A stretch of DNA of 64,000 nucleotides from Akkermansia sp. (GTDB taxonomy: Bacteria; Verrucomicrobiota; Verrucomicrobiia; Verrucomicrobiales; Akkermansiaceae), in contig JAFZHC010000009.1 of the NCBI GenBank assembly GCA_017555025.1, positions 1 to 64,000 on the forward strand, in the 5' to 3' direction. The position numbers and the translations under genes are program-made. Below, in pieces: positions 7,735-15,593 of this stretch (its first letter is position 1; each line of letters starts with the position of its first letter). The notes below the pieces were generated by a model. The model searched no databases and was not told the origin of the DNA. It saw only the letters and a program-made list of their open reading frames with translations.

Positions 7735-8586
7735 ATGCAGACTGCATGTACCAAGGATGAGCTGCGCACATTGCTGGCACCCGTGCGCGGAAAACGAATT
7801 GTGCTGGTGCCCACCATGGGTGCTCTTCATGAGGGGCACGCCACCTTGTTGCGACAGGCTCGCGCTCTTGCCGGCGCTGAGGGTTGTGTGGTGGCCAGCG
7901 TGTTCCTTAATCCTGTTCAGTTTGACAACGCCGGCGATTTGGCAACATACCCGCAGACGCCCGAGGCAGACCTGCAGACATGCCTTGCCTGCGGGGTTGA
8001 TGTGGTGTTTATGCCGACTCCTGACATCATGTATTGCCCGGATCGCTCCATTACGTTGGAGGAGACTCACCTCTCCACCGTTTTGTGCGGTGCCAAACGT
8101 CCCGGTCATTTTGCCGGTGTGTGCCTGGTTGTGAACAAGTTGTTTAACCTTGTGCAGCCTACGGATGCTATCTTCGGCAAGAAAGACTACCAGCAGTTGG
8201 CCATTCTGCGCCGGATGGTGCGCGATTTGGATATTCCGATTACGTTGCACGGTGCAGAGATTGTTCGTGGTGAGGATGGGCTTGCTCTTTCCAGCCGCAA
8301 TGTACGCCTCACCCCTGAGCATCGTGCAGCCGCTCCCGGTATTCGCCGTGCCTTGCTGGCAGCCGCCGAGGCTTATGGGGCAGGGGCTGATATTGTTTCC
8401 GTCTGCGCCGATGTGCAGGCAGCCCTGAGTGCTATTCCCGGAGTGGTGGTTGATTATGTGGAGCTGGTGGATGCCGAGAACTTACATGCTGTGACGGATG
8501 AGCGTCGCTTGGCATTGTTGGCTGTGGCCGCTTTCTTTGGTGAGGTTCGTCTGATTGATAACATAGAACTGAGTCGCAACGTATGA
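7735..8586 (+). CDS. panC: Pantothenate synthetase
   Basis: PanC joins pantoate and beta-alanine with ATP, the last step of vitamin B5 (coenzyme A precursor) synthesis. The 283-residue length is typical. Family motifs are visible: the ATP-binding HIGH-like segment PTMGALHEGH, NPVQF, the pantoate/ATP site FGKKDYQQL, and SSRN near the KMSKS position. I chose ATG 7735 over GTG 7726 because the promoter's -10 box covers the GTG. The stop overlaps the next gene by 4 bases (ATGA), so the downstream ABC ATPase is translationally coupled to it. No panB or panD is nearby. Confidence 0.95.
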   Translation: MQTACTKDELRTLLAPVRGKRIVLVPTMGALHEGHATLLRQARALAGAEGCVVASVFLNPVQFDNAGDLATYPQTPEADLQTCLACGVDVVFMPTPDIMYCPDRSITLEETHLSTVLCGAKRPGHFAGVCLVVNKLFNLVQPTDAIFGKKDYQQLAILRRMVRDLDIPITLHGAEIVRGEDGLALSSRNVRLTPEHRAAAPGIRRALLAAAEAYGAGADIVSVCADVQAALSAIPGVVVDYVELVDAENLHAVTDERRLALLAVAAFFGEVRLIDNIELSRNV

Positions 8587-9242
8587 TTACTGCCGAAAAT
8601 TTGCACCGCAGCTACAGCATCGGTCACAAAACGGTGGAGGTGCTGCATGGCTTAAGCCTCAACATTAAGCGAGGAGAAAAGGTTTTTCTTTGCGGCCCCA
8701 GCGGCGCCGGTAAGACCACCCTCATGTATACGCTGGCCGGGCTTGAGCCGCCGCAGCAGGGTAAGGTTATTGTGGATGGGGAGGACATTTATGCCCTCAA
8801 CCTGCGCAAGCGTGCGCTTTTCCGCAACAAGACCATGGGCTTTATCTTTCAGAACTACATGCTCATGCCCGAGCTGACGGCTCTGGAGAACGCCTCTCTT
8901 GCCACCGCCGTAGCCGGGCGCGAGGCGACGGAGCGTGTAAAGGCTCTGCTCGAGCGCGTGGGCTTGGGTGATCGCATGGATCACCTTCCTAACGAGCTTT
9001 CCGGCGGCGAGCAGCAGCGCGTAGCCATTGCCCGAGCTCTGGCGCACGATCCCGCTCTCATTTTTGCTGATGAGCCTACCGGTAATCTTGATTCCCGCAA
9101 CGGTCGCCAGATTCTTGACCTCCTCTTTGAATTGGCAGATGAGGGTAATAAGACGCTGGTTATCGTTACCCACGATGCTCAGATTGCAGCCCGTGGTGAC
9201 CGCACGCTCATCATTCGAGATGGCGTTGTTGCCTCGGAATGA
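8583..9242 (+). CDS. LolD/MacB-type ABC transporter ATPase
   Basis: This 219-residue ATPase has Walker A GPSGAGKTT (38-46), the Q-loop region FIFQNYMLMPELTALEN, the signature LSGGEQQRVAIARAL and Walker B LIFADEPTGNLDS. The 'FQ..LMPELTA..N' pattern and short length match the LolD/MacB/FtsE group, which powers lipoprotein release or mechanotransmission. Its membrane partner (LolC/E-like FtsX-fold permease) is not next to it, so it must be encoded elsewhere. It overlaps panC by 4 bases, and a terminator hairpin follows. The exact substrate cannot be read from the ATPase. Confidence 0.85.
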   Translation: MITAENLHRSYSIGHKTVEVLHGLSLNIKRGEKVFLCGPSGAGKTTLMYTLAGLEPPQQGKVIVDGEDIYALNLRKRALFRNKTMGFIFQNYMLMPELTALENASLATAVAGREATERVKALLERVGLGDRMDHLPNELSGGEQQRVAIARALAHDPALIFADEPTGNLDSRNGRQILDLLFELADEGNKTLVIVTHDAQIAARGDRTLIIRDGVVASE

Positions 9243-9301
9243 GTGCTATCAGTAAGCCGAGCTCTCCGGCAAGAGTTTTCGGTACCACAAGTTAATTTTA
9301 G

Positions 9302-9321
9302 AGCCCGCCATTGTGCGGGCT
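9302..9321 (+). terminator. Terminator of the panC unit
   Basis: agcccgc (9302-9308) and gcgggct (9315-9321) form a 7-bp stem with loop cattgt, followed by taatattt. Confidence 0.55.
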
Positions 9322-9382
9322 TAATATTTCTCGGGCGCAAGCATGCCCTACTCAATGCTTCGTGATTGTAATGGCTGATAAT

Positions 9383-9416
9383 CCAAAAGCCGCTTCCTTA
9401 CGGCAGCGGCTTTTGG
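9383..9416 (-). terminator. Strong hairpin, terminator for the convergent minus genes
   Basis: ccaaaagccgct (9383-9394) pairs with agcggcttttgg (9405-9416), a 12-bp perfect stem with a 10-base loop and T-rich ends on both strands. It lies between the converging units ending at 9242 and 9448 and can serve both. Confidence 0.75.
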
Positions 9417-9447
9417 AGGGGTGAATCGATTTCTGCGGGAGCTCGTG

Positions 9448-10443
9448 TCAGAAGGGGAGTGCGCCATCGGGGGCATCCCACATATTGTTGAGGTCGCCCT
9501 GCGTGCCGGTAGGGGCTGAAATGGTATTGCCGCCGGTGGTATCGATGACCGGGGAACCATTGCCGGCCTCGTAATCCTGCTCAATGTGTACAGTCGTACG
9601 GGGCTTCTGCGGTTCTTCTGTCTTTTGCTCGGTGGTGGTTTCGGGTGCCTCACCATTGCTGTCGAAGTCGGACATATCGATGAGGTCCTCTTCGCCGAAA
9701 GCGTAGCGGGCAATCTGGGGTAAATCCTTCTTTACCAGCTCGCGCAGGGGCAGGCGAATCTGACCTTCCGGGGAGCGGAGCGTAATGAGTTTGCCCTCCA
9801 GTCGCCAGATGTAGGCATCTCTCAGCGATTTGCCACGCGTGGTTGTAGCATCGCCAATCGGCAGACCGGGCAGTAAGCTCAGGGCGATGCTGCGGGATTC
9901 TTTGTCGGCGGTGCGGATTTCATGCTGCATGGCCAGAATATTATTCTTCTGGTTGCTGATGGAGCTCTCAATCATGTGGCACTCAGCGCGAAGTTTGCCG
10001 AGTTCGGCATCGAGGTGAGCTAGGCTTTGGCGCATGGCAATCTGCTCATCGGCTGCGTAGTAGTCAGTCGTCAGTTCATCGCGCTGCTGCTGAAGTTTGG
10101 CATTGTCCTGCAGGGCAAGCTCCATGGGCGTTGGCACGCGGTAGAGCTCCATCTGCTCCTTGATGTAATAACCGCCGCCGCCGAGGATGGCAAGCAGAAG
10201 CACGACCAGCAGCGCGTCAAACCCTACGCCTGCACGGCTGCTCTTTTTGTTTTTTTCTGTTGTCTCGGGCGTCTCCTCCGTTTTGTCTTCTACCGTGGGA
10301 GCCTCCGTTGCCGGGGCAAGGGGCTCAGTCGGTTTTTCGGCAGCTTCCTCCTTTGCAGGGGCCTGTTTTGAGGGACGGGGGCGGAACTCGATATCGGCGA
10401 AATCCTCCTCTTCGGGTACGTTCTTGTCTGCGGAAATACTCAT
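9448..10443 (-). CDS. Single-pass membrane protein with periplasmic coiled coil
   Basis: The 331-residue protein has an acidic, Pro/Glu/Ala-rich cytoplasmic N-terminus (1-70), one membrane helix (about 74-93, FDALLVVLLLAILGGGGYYI) and a heptad-rich coiled coil (about 110-180). A short folded segment follows (LRDAYIWRLEGKLITLRSPE), then a disordered C-terminus rich in Thr, Gly and Pro. No enzyme motif is visible. It is the last gene of a minus-strand unit behind a coiled-coil lipoprotein (6-base gap), so the two may form an envelope-spanning pair. I do not recognise the family. Confidence 0.75.
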   Translation of the reverse strand: MSISADKNVPEEEDFADIEFRPRPSKQAPAKEEAAEKPTEPLAPATEAPTVEDKTEETPETTEKNKKSSRAGVGFDALLVVLLLAILGGGGYYIKEQMELYRVPTPMELALQDNAKLQQQRDELTTDYYAADEQIAMRQSLAHLDAELGKLRAECHMIESSISNQKNNILAMQHEIRTADKESRSIALSLLPGLPIGDATTTRGKSLRDAYIWRLEGKLITLRSPEGQIRLPLRELVKKDLPQIARYAFGEEDLIDMSDFDSNGEAPETTTEQKTEEPQKPRTTVHIEQDYEAGNGSPVIDTTGGNTISAPTGTQGDLNNMWDAPDGALPF

Positions 10444-10449
10444 GGCTCG

Positions 10450-10824
10450 TCAGTTCTGGTTGGCGATGCTGCTCTGTATGTTACGGAAGGTGTCGCGGAA
10501 AGCCTTCAGTCGGCTCTCGAGCTCGATGTAGTGGAGCTTCAGCTTAGTTTCTTGCTTACGCAATTCTGTTTTGCGAGCCAGAGCCTCATTGACCTCATTG
10601 CGGCGGGTTTCGACAATCTGCTTCAGGTCGGGAGTGGCCTCGCCGGCTTCGCGTATGCGCTTCTGCATATCAGCAATTTCTTTGCGCAGCTGCTCATTAC
10701 GGGTTTCGACTGCGCGCTGACGCTCGAGATCCGGTGCCTGCTGTTTACAGGCCGGAAGGCTCAGTGCAAGGGCTGAGCACAACAACAGAGAGACTATAGA
10801 GAATCGTTTCACGCTCCCTATCAT
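10450..10824 (-). CDS. Coiled-coil lipoprotein
   Basis: The protein begins with a lipoprotein signal ending in the lipobox LPAC (Cys26 from the ATG at 10824). A GTG four codons further on (VKRFSIV...) would give an even more typical signal, and the in-frame ATG at 10848 seems too early. The mature part (about 95 residues) is almost entirely a charged helix with heptad character (ETRNEQLRKEIADMQKRI and onward). This resembles small periplasmic coiled-coil lipoproteins that bridge membrane and cell wall. It lies 12-36 bases after the Nudix gene and 6 bases before the membrane coiled-coil gene. The function is unknown. Confidence 0.75.
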   Translation of the reverse strand: MIGSVKRFSIVSLLLCSALALSLPACKQQAPDLERQRAVETRNEQLRKEIADMQKRIREAGEATPDLKQIVETRRNEVNEALARKTELRKQETKLKLHYIELESRLKAFRDTFRNIQSSIANQN

Positions 10825-10860
10825 CTGATATAGGTGCGCGGGCGTCAAGCATATTCTGCG

Positions 10861-11433
10861 TCACATCTTGCCAGCAGCGGGGCGCAGGGCTGCCAGACGC
10901 AGCACAGCCTCATCTGCCGGGGGCGTGAGTTGGTGCAGCTCATCACATGTGAACCAGCCGAGCGCGTCCGATTCATCTGAAATCCGGTAGTCCTCGTGCG
11001 GGGCTTGCACCAGGTAGCGAATATCGTAGTGCAGGTGCTCGGGCTCCCCGCAGGCCGGGCGGGCCGGGATGACGTGAATGTCAATGTCGTATATATCGGG
11101 CGAGAGCGCGGTGAGATGCCCTATGCCGCTTTCTTCCTCTGCCTCGCGCATGGCAACCCTGAGCACATCGTGGTCGCCATCGGCGTGGCCTCCCGGTTGT
11201 ACCCAGAGTTTGAGCTTGCGGTGCAGGGTAAGCAGCGCTTTATTACCCTGCGGGTTGAGCAACCAGACAGACCCGGTGATGTGACCTGCTGCATGGCTGC
11301 GCTCAAAACAATCGGGTGTGGAGCAGACAAAATCGAGCACGCGGTTGGCGACATCCGATCGTTCGGGGTGCCGGGCAATGTAATCGCTGAGCTGTCGGCA
11401 AAAGGTGCTGCGTTTGTCTTGCGGAATGTTCAC
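10861..11433 (-). CDS. Nudix hydrolase
   Basis: The 190-residue protein has a Nudix box beginning PGGHADGD and ending REAEEESGI, with the catalytic REUxEExGU core intact. The usual Glu in the first half of the motif (Gx5E) is replaced by His. I recall the 'PGGHADGD' variant from one uncharacterised Nudix subgroup, so this is probably normal for its type. Nudix enzymes hydrolyse nucleoside diphosphates linked to another moiety; the substrate here is unknown. The start is GTG at 11433. It is the first gene of the minus unit and diverges from the PA14-like gene at 11552. Confidence 0.85.
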   Translation of the reverse strand: MNIPQDKRSTFCRQLSDYIARHPERSDVANRVLDFVCSTPDCFERSHAAGHITGSVWLLNPQGNKALLTLHRKLKLWVQPGGHADGDHDVLRVAMREAEEESGIGHLTALSPDIYDIDIHVIPARPACGEPEHLHYDIRYLVQAPHEDYRISDESDALGWFTCDELHQLTPPADEAVLRLAALRPAAGKM

Positions 11434-11508
11434 GCGCCTATTGTAACAACAGGATGGATTTTTGCAAGCTTCTCGTGATAAAAAATGGTGCAGCAGTAAA
11501 GTCAGAGC

Positions 11509-11536
11509 TTGACATATGGTAACTGATATCTATAAT
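11509..11536 (+). promoter_or_regulatory. Consensus sigma70 promoter of the envelope operon
   Basis: Perfect TTGACA (11509-11514) and perfect TATAAT (11531-11536) with a 16-base spacer, the closest match to consensus in the window. The ATG follows 15 bases after the -10 box, so the leader is only about 8-9 bases and has no Shine-Dalgarno sequence. Confidence 0.85.
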
Positions 11537-11551
11537 GTGAACAAGTAAGTC

Positions 11552-12811
11552 ATGGCTGTCAGATTCAGAACACAACGAGATATTAAGGCTCTCCTGCTGA
11601 GGGAAAATTACCGTAAACGCGTATTGGCCGTGTCTTGCGCCTCCGGTTTAGTTGTATTTCTGGGGCTTTTGTTCTGGTGTGTGAACGTGTTTATCGCTGA
11701 TAATGAGCCGGTATCCTTCCTGCTGTATGAACCCGAGGCTGAGGTTGCGGCTGAGACTTACCAGAAAAAGGAAATGTCCAGTAACGTGAAACCGGCTCAA
11801 CCGGCGATGGATTTCATTATTGCGGATTCTACCTCCGATGTTAGCTTTATGGCCGATGTTGAGATTGATACGGAAGGTCTCAGCATGGATGGCGATGCTT
11901 TGTCCGGCGGGTTGGGTGATGGCGATGGTCTGGGTGAGGGCTTTGGCGAGGGCGGTGGTTCAGCTCTGGGGTCTTCCACCAAGACGGAAAATGCCTTTGT
12001 CGGTCGTTTCTGGGATTTGAAGAAAACGCCCGGCGGCGGTCCCTCCAAATTTAAGGATGCTCAGGGCAATCGTGGCGTGCTCTCCGTTGCCAGCCAGTTC
12101 TTTAACGGCGGGTGGAATACTACCGCTTTTTCCCCGTACTGCGAGTCCAAGACCCGCCTGTATGCCTCTTGCTTCTACCTGCCTAACTGTATGGACCAGG
12201 AGGCATCCAATGCCTACGACCCGAACGGTAAGCTCGGTTTGAAACCCAGCCGCTGGATTGCGCTCTACCGTGCTCAGGTGCAGGCTCCTAAGAGCGGTAA
12301 GTTCCGCTTTGTCGGTGCCGGTGACTCTGTGCTGGCCGTTCGCTTTGATGGCCGCAACGTGCTTGCCTGCGGTTTCCATGATTTGAAGACCGCGGGGTGG
12401 AACGGTTTGCACGTTGTCTCTAACCCCAATGCTCTGGCCGGTCGCGATGTGATTGCCTATGAGTCCTGCGATTTTTGGAACGAACAGTTCGGCGGTTTCG
12501 TTGCCGGCGATACCTTTGATGTAAAGGCCGGTGAGTGGTATGAAATGCAGGTGCTGGTATCCGAAATCGGCGGTGGTAACTTTGGTTTCTGCCTGTTGAT
12601 TGATGATGTGGACGAGGAGGGCGGCAAACTGTCCGAAGACGGCAAACCCCTGTTCCAGCTGTTCCGTACCAGCTTTATTGAGCCCAAGGCTGCTGAGGTG
12701 TACGAGAGCATTAAGTACAAGGATATGGAGCTTGCTACTGATCCCCCCTACGATGAGGACAGTATGATTTGGCCTGCCCGCCCGATGAAGGGCGGTTCTC
12801 GCGGAAAATAA
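11552..12811 (+). CDS. Membrane-anchored protein with PA14-like domain
   Basis: The 419-residue protein has a basic N-terminus and a single membrane helix (about 28-48). A Gly/Asp/Glu-rich flexible segment (about 108-145, with repeats such as GLGDGDGLGEGFGEGG) leads to a C-terminal domain. From about residue 230 that domain reads like PA14: 'YRAQVQAPKSGKFRFVGAGD', then DSVLAVRFDG, and near the end AGEWYEMQVLVSE followed by GGGNFGFCLLID. PA14 domains are beta-barrel carbohydrate-binding modules found in glycosidases and adhesins. It is driven by a near-consensus promoter and heads an operon of envelope proteins, which suggests a surface or periplasmic structural or glycan-binding role. Confidence 0.8.
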   Translation: MAVRFRTQRDIKALLLRENYRKRVLAVSCASGLVVFLGLLFWCVNVFIADNEPVSFLLYEPEAEVAAETYQKKEMSSNVKPAQPAMDFIIADSTSDVSFMADVEIDTEGLSMDGDALSGGLGDGDGLGEGFGEGGGSALGSSTKTENAFVGRFWDLKKTPGGGPSKFKDAQGNRGVLSVASQFFNGGWNTTAFSPYCESKTRLYASCFYLPNCMDQEASNAYDPNGKLGLKPSRWIALYRAQVQAPKSGKFRFVGAGDSVLAVRFDGRNVLACGFHDLKTAGWNGLHVVSNPNALAGRDVIAYESCDFWNEQFGGFVAGDTFDVKAGEWYEMQVLVSEIGGGNFGFCLLIDDVDEEGGKLSEDGKPLFQLFRTSFIEPKAAEVYESIKYKDMELATDPPYDEDSMIWPARPMKGGSRGK

Positions 12812-12830
12812 ATTCTGTCACGATTTAGTG

Positions 12831-12859
12831 TTGGCAAACACCGGGAGCTGTGGTATAAA
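12831..12859 (+). promoter_or_regulatory. Putative internal promoter before the small lipoprotein
   Basis: TTGGCA (12831-12836) and TATAAA (12854-12859), 17 bases apart, in the 76-bp gap after the PA14-like gene. Confidence 0.5.
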
Positions 12860-12887
12860 AAGCGCAGTAATCTGACGTAGTGAGGAA

Positions 12888-13043
12888 ATGCGAGAAAAAA
12901 TGAAAACGATGATGCGTACGGTCTTTCAGTTGCTGCTGCTTTGCTGCTGTGCCTGCGTGCTGACATCCTGTGGTACGATAGCCAATCTGGTTGGCTCCCT
13001 TATTTCGCTGCCGTTCCGATTGCTCAACGCTGTTGTTAACTGA
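12888..13043 (+). CDS. Tiny lipoprotein, 51 residues
   Basis: The ORF encodes a lipoprotein signal with lipobox LTSC (Cys28), followed by only 23 mature residues (GTIANLVGSLISLPFRLLNA and three more), which form an amphipathic hydrophobic helix. An in-frame ATG at 12900 is a possible second start. A 'gaggaa' Shine-Dalgarno-like sequence precedes the ATG at 12888. Its stop overlaps the start of the next lipoprotein gene (TGATG), which indicates coupled translation. It is probably a small membrane-associated envelope peptide of unknown role. Confidence 0.7.
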   Translation: MREKMKTMMRTVFQLLLLCCCACVLTSCGTIANLVGSLISLPFRLLNAVVN

Positions 13044-13486
13044 TGCCGATGAAAGACCGAAAGCTTACAACCCTGCTGTTGGCCATATTCTGTATGGTGA
13101 TGACTGCCTGTCAATACCAGTATGTCAGCGGTAGCAGGCTCGGTCTGCGCGATTACCCCGATGCCGTTGTACACATTAATCAGGTAGATCCTGCGTACCG
13201 TTCCTATTTCTCGGCTCAGCACGGCTCCAGTTTTTCCCTCAGCGACCAGCGCAAAGCCTTTACTGCTGCCCGCCAGACGGCGAATACGCCTGTGAAGGAG
13301 TCGGCCTACCGCCCGGCGGCCGCCCCGGCTCGCAAAAAGACAACGGCCCGCAAGGGCAAGGACTCCGCTCGTAAGGGTAAGGCTTCTTCTCGTAAGACCA
13401 AGACCTCCGCTCACAAGACAACCGCTCACAAAAAGACTTCTTCCTCAAAGAAATCGAGCAGTAAGTCCAAGAAGCGTCGCCGCTGA
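13043..13486 (+). CDS. Lipoprotein with a histone-H1-like basic tail
   Basis: The 147-residue protein has a lipoprotein signal with Cys23 (MVMTAC). A short ordered part (about 24-85) contains YQYVSGSRLGLRDYPDAVVH. From about residue 95 to the end it is almost only Lys, Arg, Ser, Thr and Ala, in ARKGK/SRKTK/AHKTT-type repeats, ending KSKKRRR. Such tails are typical of histone-H1-like DNA-binding proteins, but here the protein should be exported and lipid-anchored, so the tail may bind anionic cell-wall polymers, LPS or extracellular DNA. Translation is coupled to the tiny lipoprotein upstream. A second ATG lies at 13049. Confidence 0.75.
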   Translation: MPMKDRKLTTLLLAIFCMVMTACQYQYVSGSRLGLRDYPDAVVHINQVDPAYRSYFSAQHGSSFSLSDQRKAFTAARQTANTPVKESAYRPAAAPARKKTTARKGKDSARKGKASSRKTKTSAHKTTAHKKTSSSKKSSSKSKKRRR

Positions 13487-13494
13487 TTTAATGT

Positions 13495-14661
13495 ATGGAA
13501 AACTCCCCGGCTCAGCCTCTGCCCACTGCAACCGCAAGCGTGCCGGAGAAGACGCACCCTGTGGCAGAGTTTGATGTGCAGGGAATTCCCGCTATGCTCG
13601 TATGGACATTGGGTGGCATGGCTTTGCTGATGTGCTTGGTAGCGGTAGGCATGGGGCTATACTGCTACTGGGACGAGTTGCACATGGCGGTTAAGGTGCT
13701 GAGCTTGTTGGCTGTACCTGCTTTACTTTGGGGTGGGTATTATGCCGCCGCCTGCCATGGGTTAAGGTCTGCTGAGGTGGCAGCCGTCTTTGCCTGCCTG
13801 AGCTGGCTGGTCATATTGGTATTGGTGCAATGCTGTGTGCACGCGCTGCCGCTGTGGCAGATGGGACTGATATTTGTGGGTGGGCTGTTAGCCTTGCCGT
13901 TGTTGCACCCATGGCGTTCAGCGGTGGTTGCTTTGGCAGCCGGCTGTGTGCTGGAGTTGTTGGTGCTGTGGTGGGGCATAGCCGGCGAGGCTTGTTCTTT
14001 GAGCCCGGTCTGGCTGTGGGTGTGTCTGCTTTCCCTCCTCATGCTGTGGGCTATTGGTGGTGCCTGGTGTCGGCTGACTTCTCGCAGCGGCTATGCTCCC
14101 TTTGGTAAGCTTGCACCTATTGCTTTCTCGCTTTTCCTCTGCGCATTCTACGCCCTTGTTATTTTCCCTCAATACCTGCTCGCTGATTTGCAACTGAGTG
14201 GTACCGCCTGGGTGATGCTCTGTCTGATTTGGGGAGTGTCGGTGCTGGTGGCTTTGCCTTTGCACCTGCGCTTTGCACGTCGCCGGAAAGGAGCGCTTTT
14301 CAGTTATTCTCTGTTGGCATTTGGCGGCATATCGCTGGTGGCGGTGCCTTTGCTCATGTTGGTCAACATGCCCTTGTTGACAGCGCCTCTCGCCTTTGCC
14401 TACGCCCTGAGCATGGTATATTACGGCGCAGATTACAAGAGCCCCTGGCTTATGCTGGCCGGTTGCATTGCCTTTTTCCTGTCATCTCTGAGCATCCCTC
14501 TGCGCTTGGGGGTGAACCCACTCGGGAGTGCTGTTATTCTGCTGCTACTGGGTACCTTCTTTATGGTGATGGCCTTTCGCCTCAACGCCTATCGGCGTCG
14601 AGTGATTGCCGGCATGCAAATTGCTCGCAGCAAGCAGGAATCCGCTTCGACCGGTAATTAA
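13495..14661 (+). CDS. DUF2157-like polytopic membrane protein
   Basis: This 388-residue protein has about eleven hydrophobic helices after a Pro-rich cytoplasmic N-terminus. The early part (a membrane helix, YCYWDELHMAVKVLSLLAVP, then GGYYAA) matches the start of DUF2157, a family of predicted inner-membrane proteins with no assigned function. It lies 8 bases after the basic lipoprotein gene and closes the envelope operon. Its last 4 bases overlap the convergent PfkB gene. The family call is moderate; the membrane topology is clear. Confidence 0.75.
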   Translation: MENSPAQPLPTATASVPEKTHPVAEFDVQGIPAMLVWTLGGMALLMCLVAVGMGLYCYWDELHMAVKVLSLLAVPALLWGGYYAAACHGLRSAEVAAVFACLSWLVILVLVQCCVHALPLWQMGLIFVGGLLALPLLHPWRSAVVALAAGCVLELLVLWWGIAGEACSLSPVWLWVCLLSLLMLWAIGGAWCRLTSRSGYAPFGKLAPIAFSLFLCAFYALVIFPQYLLADLQLSGTAWVMLCLIWGVSVLVALPLHLRFARRRKGALFSYSLLAFGGISLVAVPLLMLVNMPLLTAPLAFAYALSMVYYGADYKSPWLMLAGCIAFFLSSLSIPLRLGVNPLGSAVILLLLGTFFMVMAFRLNAYRRRVIAGMQIARSKQESASTGN

Positions 14662-15593
14662 TCCCACGCGGTCATCTCGCGGAACTCTTCCATGCGCTCG
14701 GCCAGTTGCTGCCGCGTAAGGGCAAACAGGGAGACGGTGCCGAACTTCTCGCATACCGCTGCAGCCACTACCGTAGCCATGGCTACGCCCCGCTTCATGT
14801 CTTCCCAGTCGGGCTGTCCGTTATTCAGGCAATGCGTCAGATAACCGGCCAGAGCCCCCATGAAAGAATCGCCCGCGCCTGTGGGATCCACAGCATTTAC
14901 AAGAGGCCATGCCGGGCAGCGGAAGAGCCGTACCTTGCCCTCGGGCGTGCGGTGGAAGAGCGTGGAGCCGGCGCTGCCGTGCTTGACGATGGCATAGCGA
15001 GGCCCTGCCTCCAGAAGTTTGTAGCCGGCTTCCAGGCTATCCTCTGTTCCGGCGTATTCTCGCGCTTCTTCGTCGTTCATGAGCGCTAAATCGACCATGC
15101 TGAGCAGTTTGTGGGTGTATTCCCGCTCCCGTATAATCCACGACTTCATGAAGTCAGCCATGCGGAAAACCGCTCCCGTGCATTGCTCCAGCATGCGGCA
15201 TTGCAGGGGCGGCGTTACATTGGTCGCAACGGCCAGCGTGCAGGCTTGCAGTTCGGCTGATAATTTCATTTCCCAGGTTTCCTGCACGCCTTCAATTGTA
15301 CTCACGGTGGTGCGATTGTTCATGTCGGCTTCATATTGCCCGGTCCAGGCGAAGGTTTGTCCCTCCTGTTGCTCAACATAGCGCATGCTTACGCCGCGTG
15401 CCTCCATAGCCAGTCGGTATTTGTCGTCAAAATCGGTGCCGACTACGCCCACTAAGGCCATGTCCGACGTCACCAGCCGCGCCGCCAGCGAGGCGTACAC
15501 GCCGCTGCCTCCCAGCACGGAGTTGGCTCGCCCCGCAGGTGTTATCAGCGTATCGATGGCAATGGTGCCGTATATCAATGCTTTGTCGCTCAT
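14658..15593 (-). CDS. PfkB-family sugar/nucleoside kinase
   Basis: The 311-residue protein shows the PfkB/ribokinase fold signatures. The N-terminus is GTIAIDTLITPAG with the substrate glycines VLGGSGVYAS, and near the C-terminus is the catalytic DPTGAGDSFMGALAGYL, whose Asp is the base and whose GAGD forms the anion hole. These enzymes phosphorylate a sugar, nucleoside or related alcohol using ATP. The substrate cannot be read from sequence; the short first loop and 'YGTIAIDTL' start are reminiscent of adenosine-kinase-like bacterial members. It overlaps ligA by 4 bases and ends the ligA unit. Confidence 0.9.
   Translation of the reverse strand: MSDKALIYGTIAIDTLITPAGRANSVLGGSGVYASLAARLVTSDMALVGVVGTDFDDKYRLAMEARGVSMRYVEQQEGQTFAWTGQYEADMNNRTTVSTIEGVQETWEMKLSAELQACTLAVATNVTPPLQCRMLEQCTGAVFRMADFMKSWIIREREYTHKLLSMVDLALMNDEEAREYAGTEDSLEAGYKLLEAGPRYAIVKHGSAGSTLFHRTPEGKVRLFRCPAWPLVNAVDPTGAGDSFMGALAGYLTHCLNNGQPDWEDMKRGVAMATVVAAAVCEKFGTVSLFALTRQQLAERMEEFREMTAWD

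Noticed and set aside
13043..13486. Cytoplasmic histone-H1-like chromatin protein
   Set aside because: The Lys/Arg-rich tail fits, but the N-terminus is a clear lipoprotein signal with Cys23, so a nucleoid role is unlikely unless translation starts internally.
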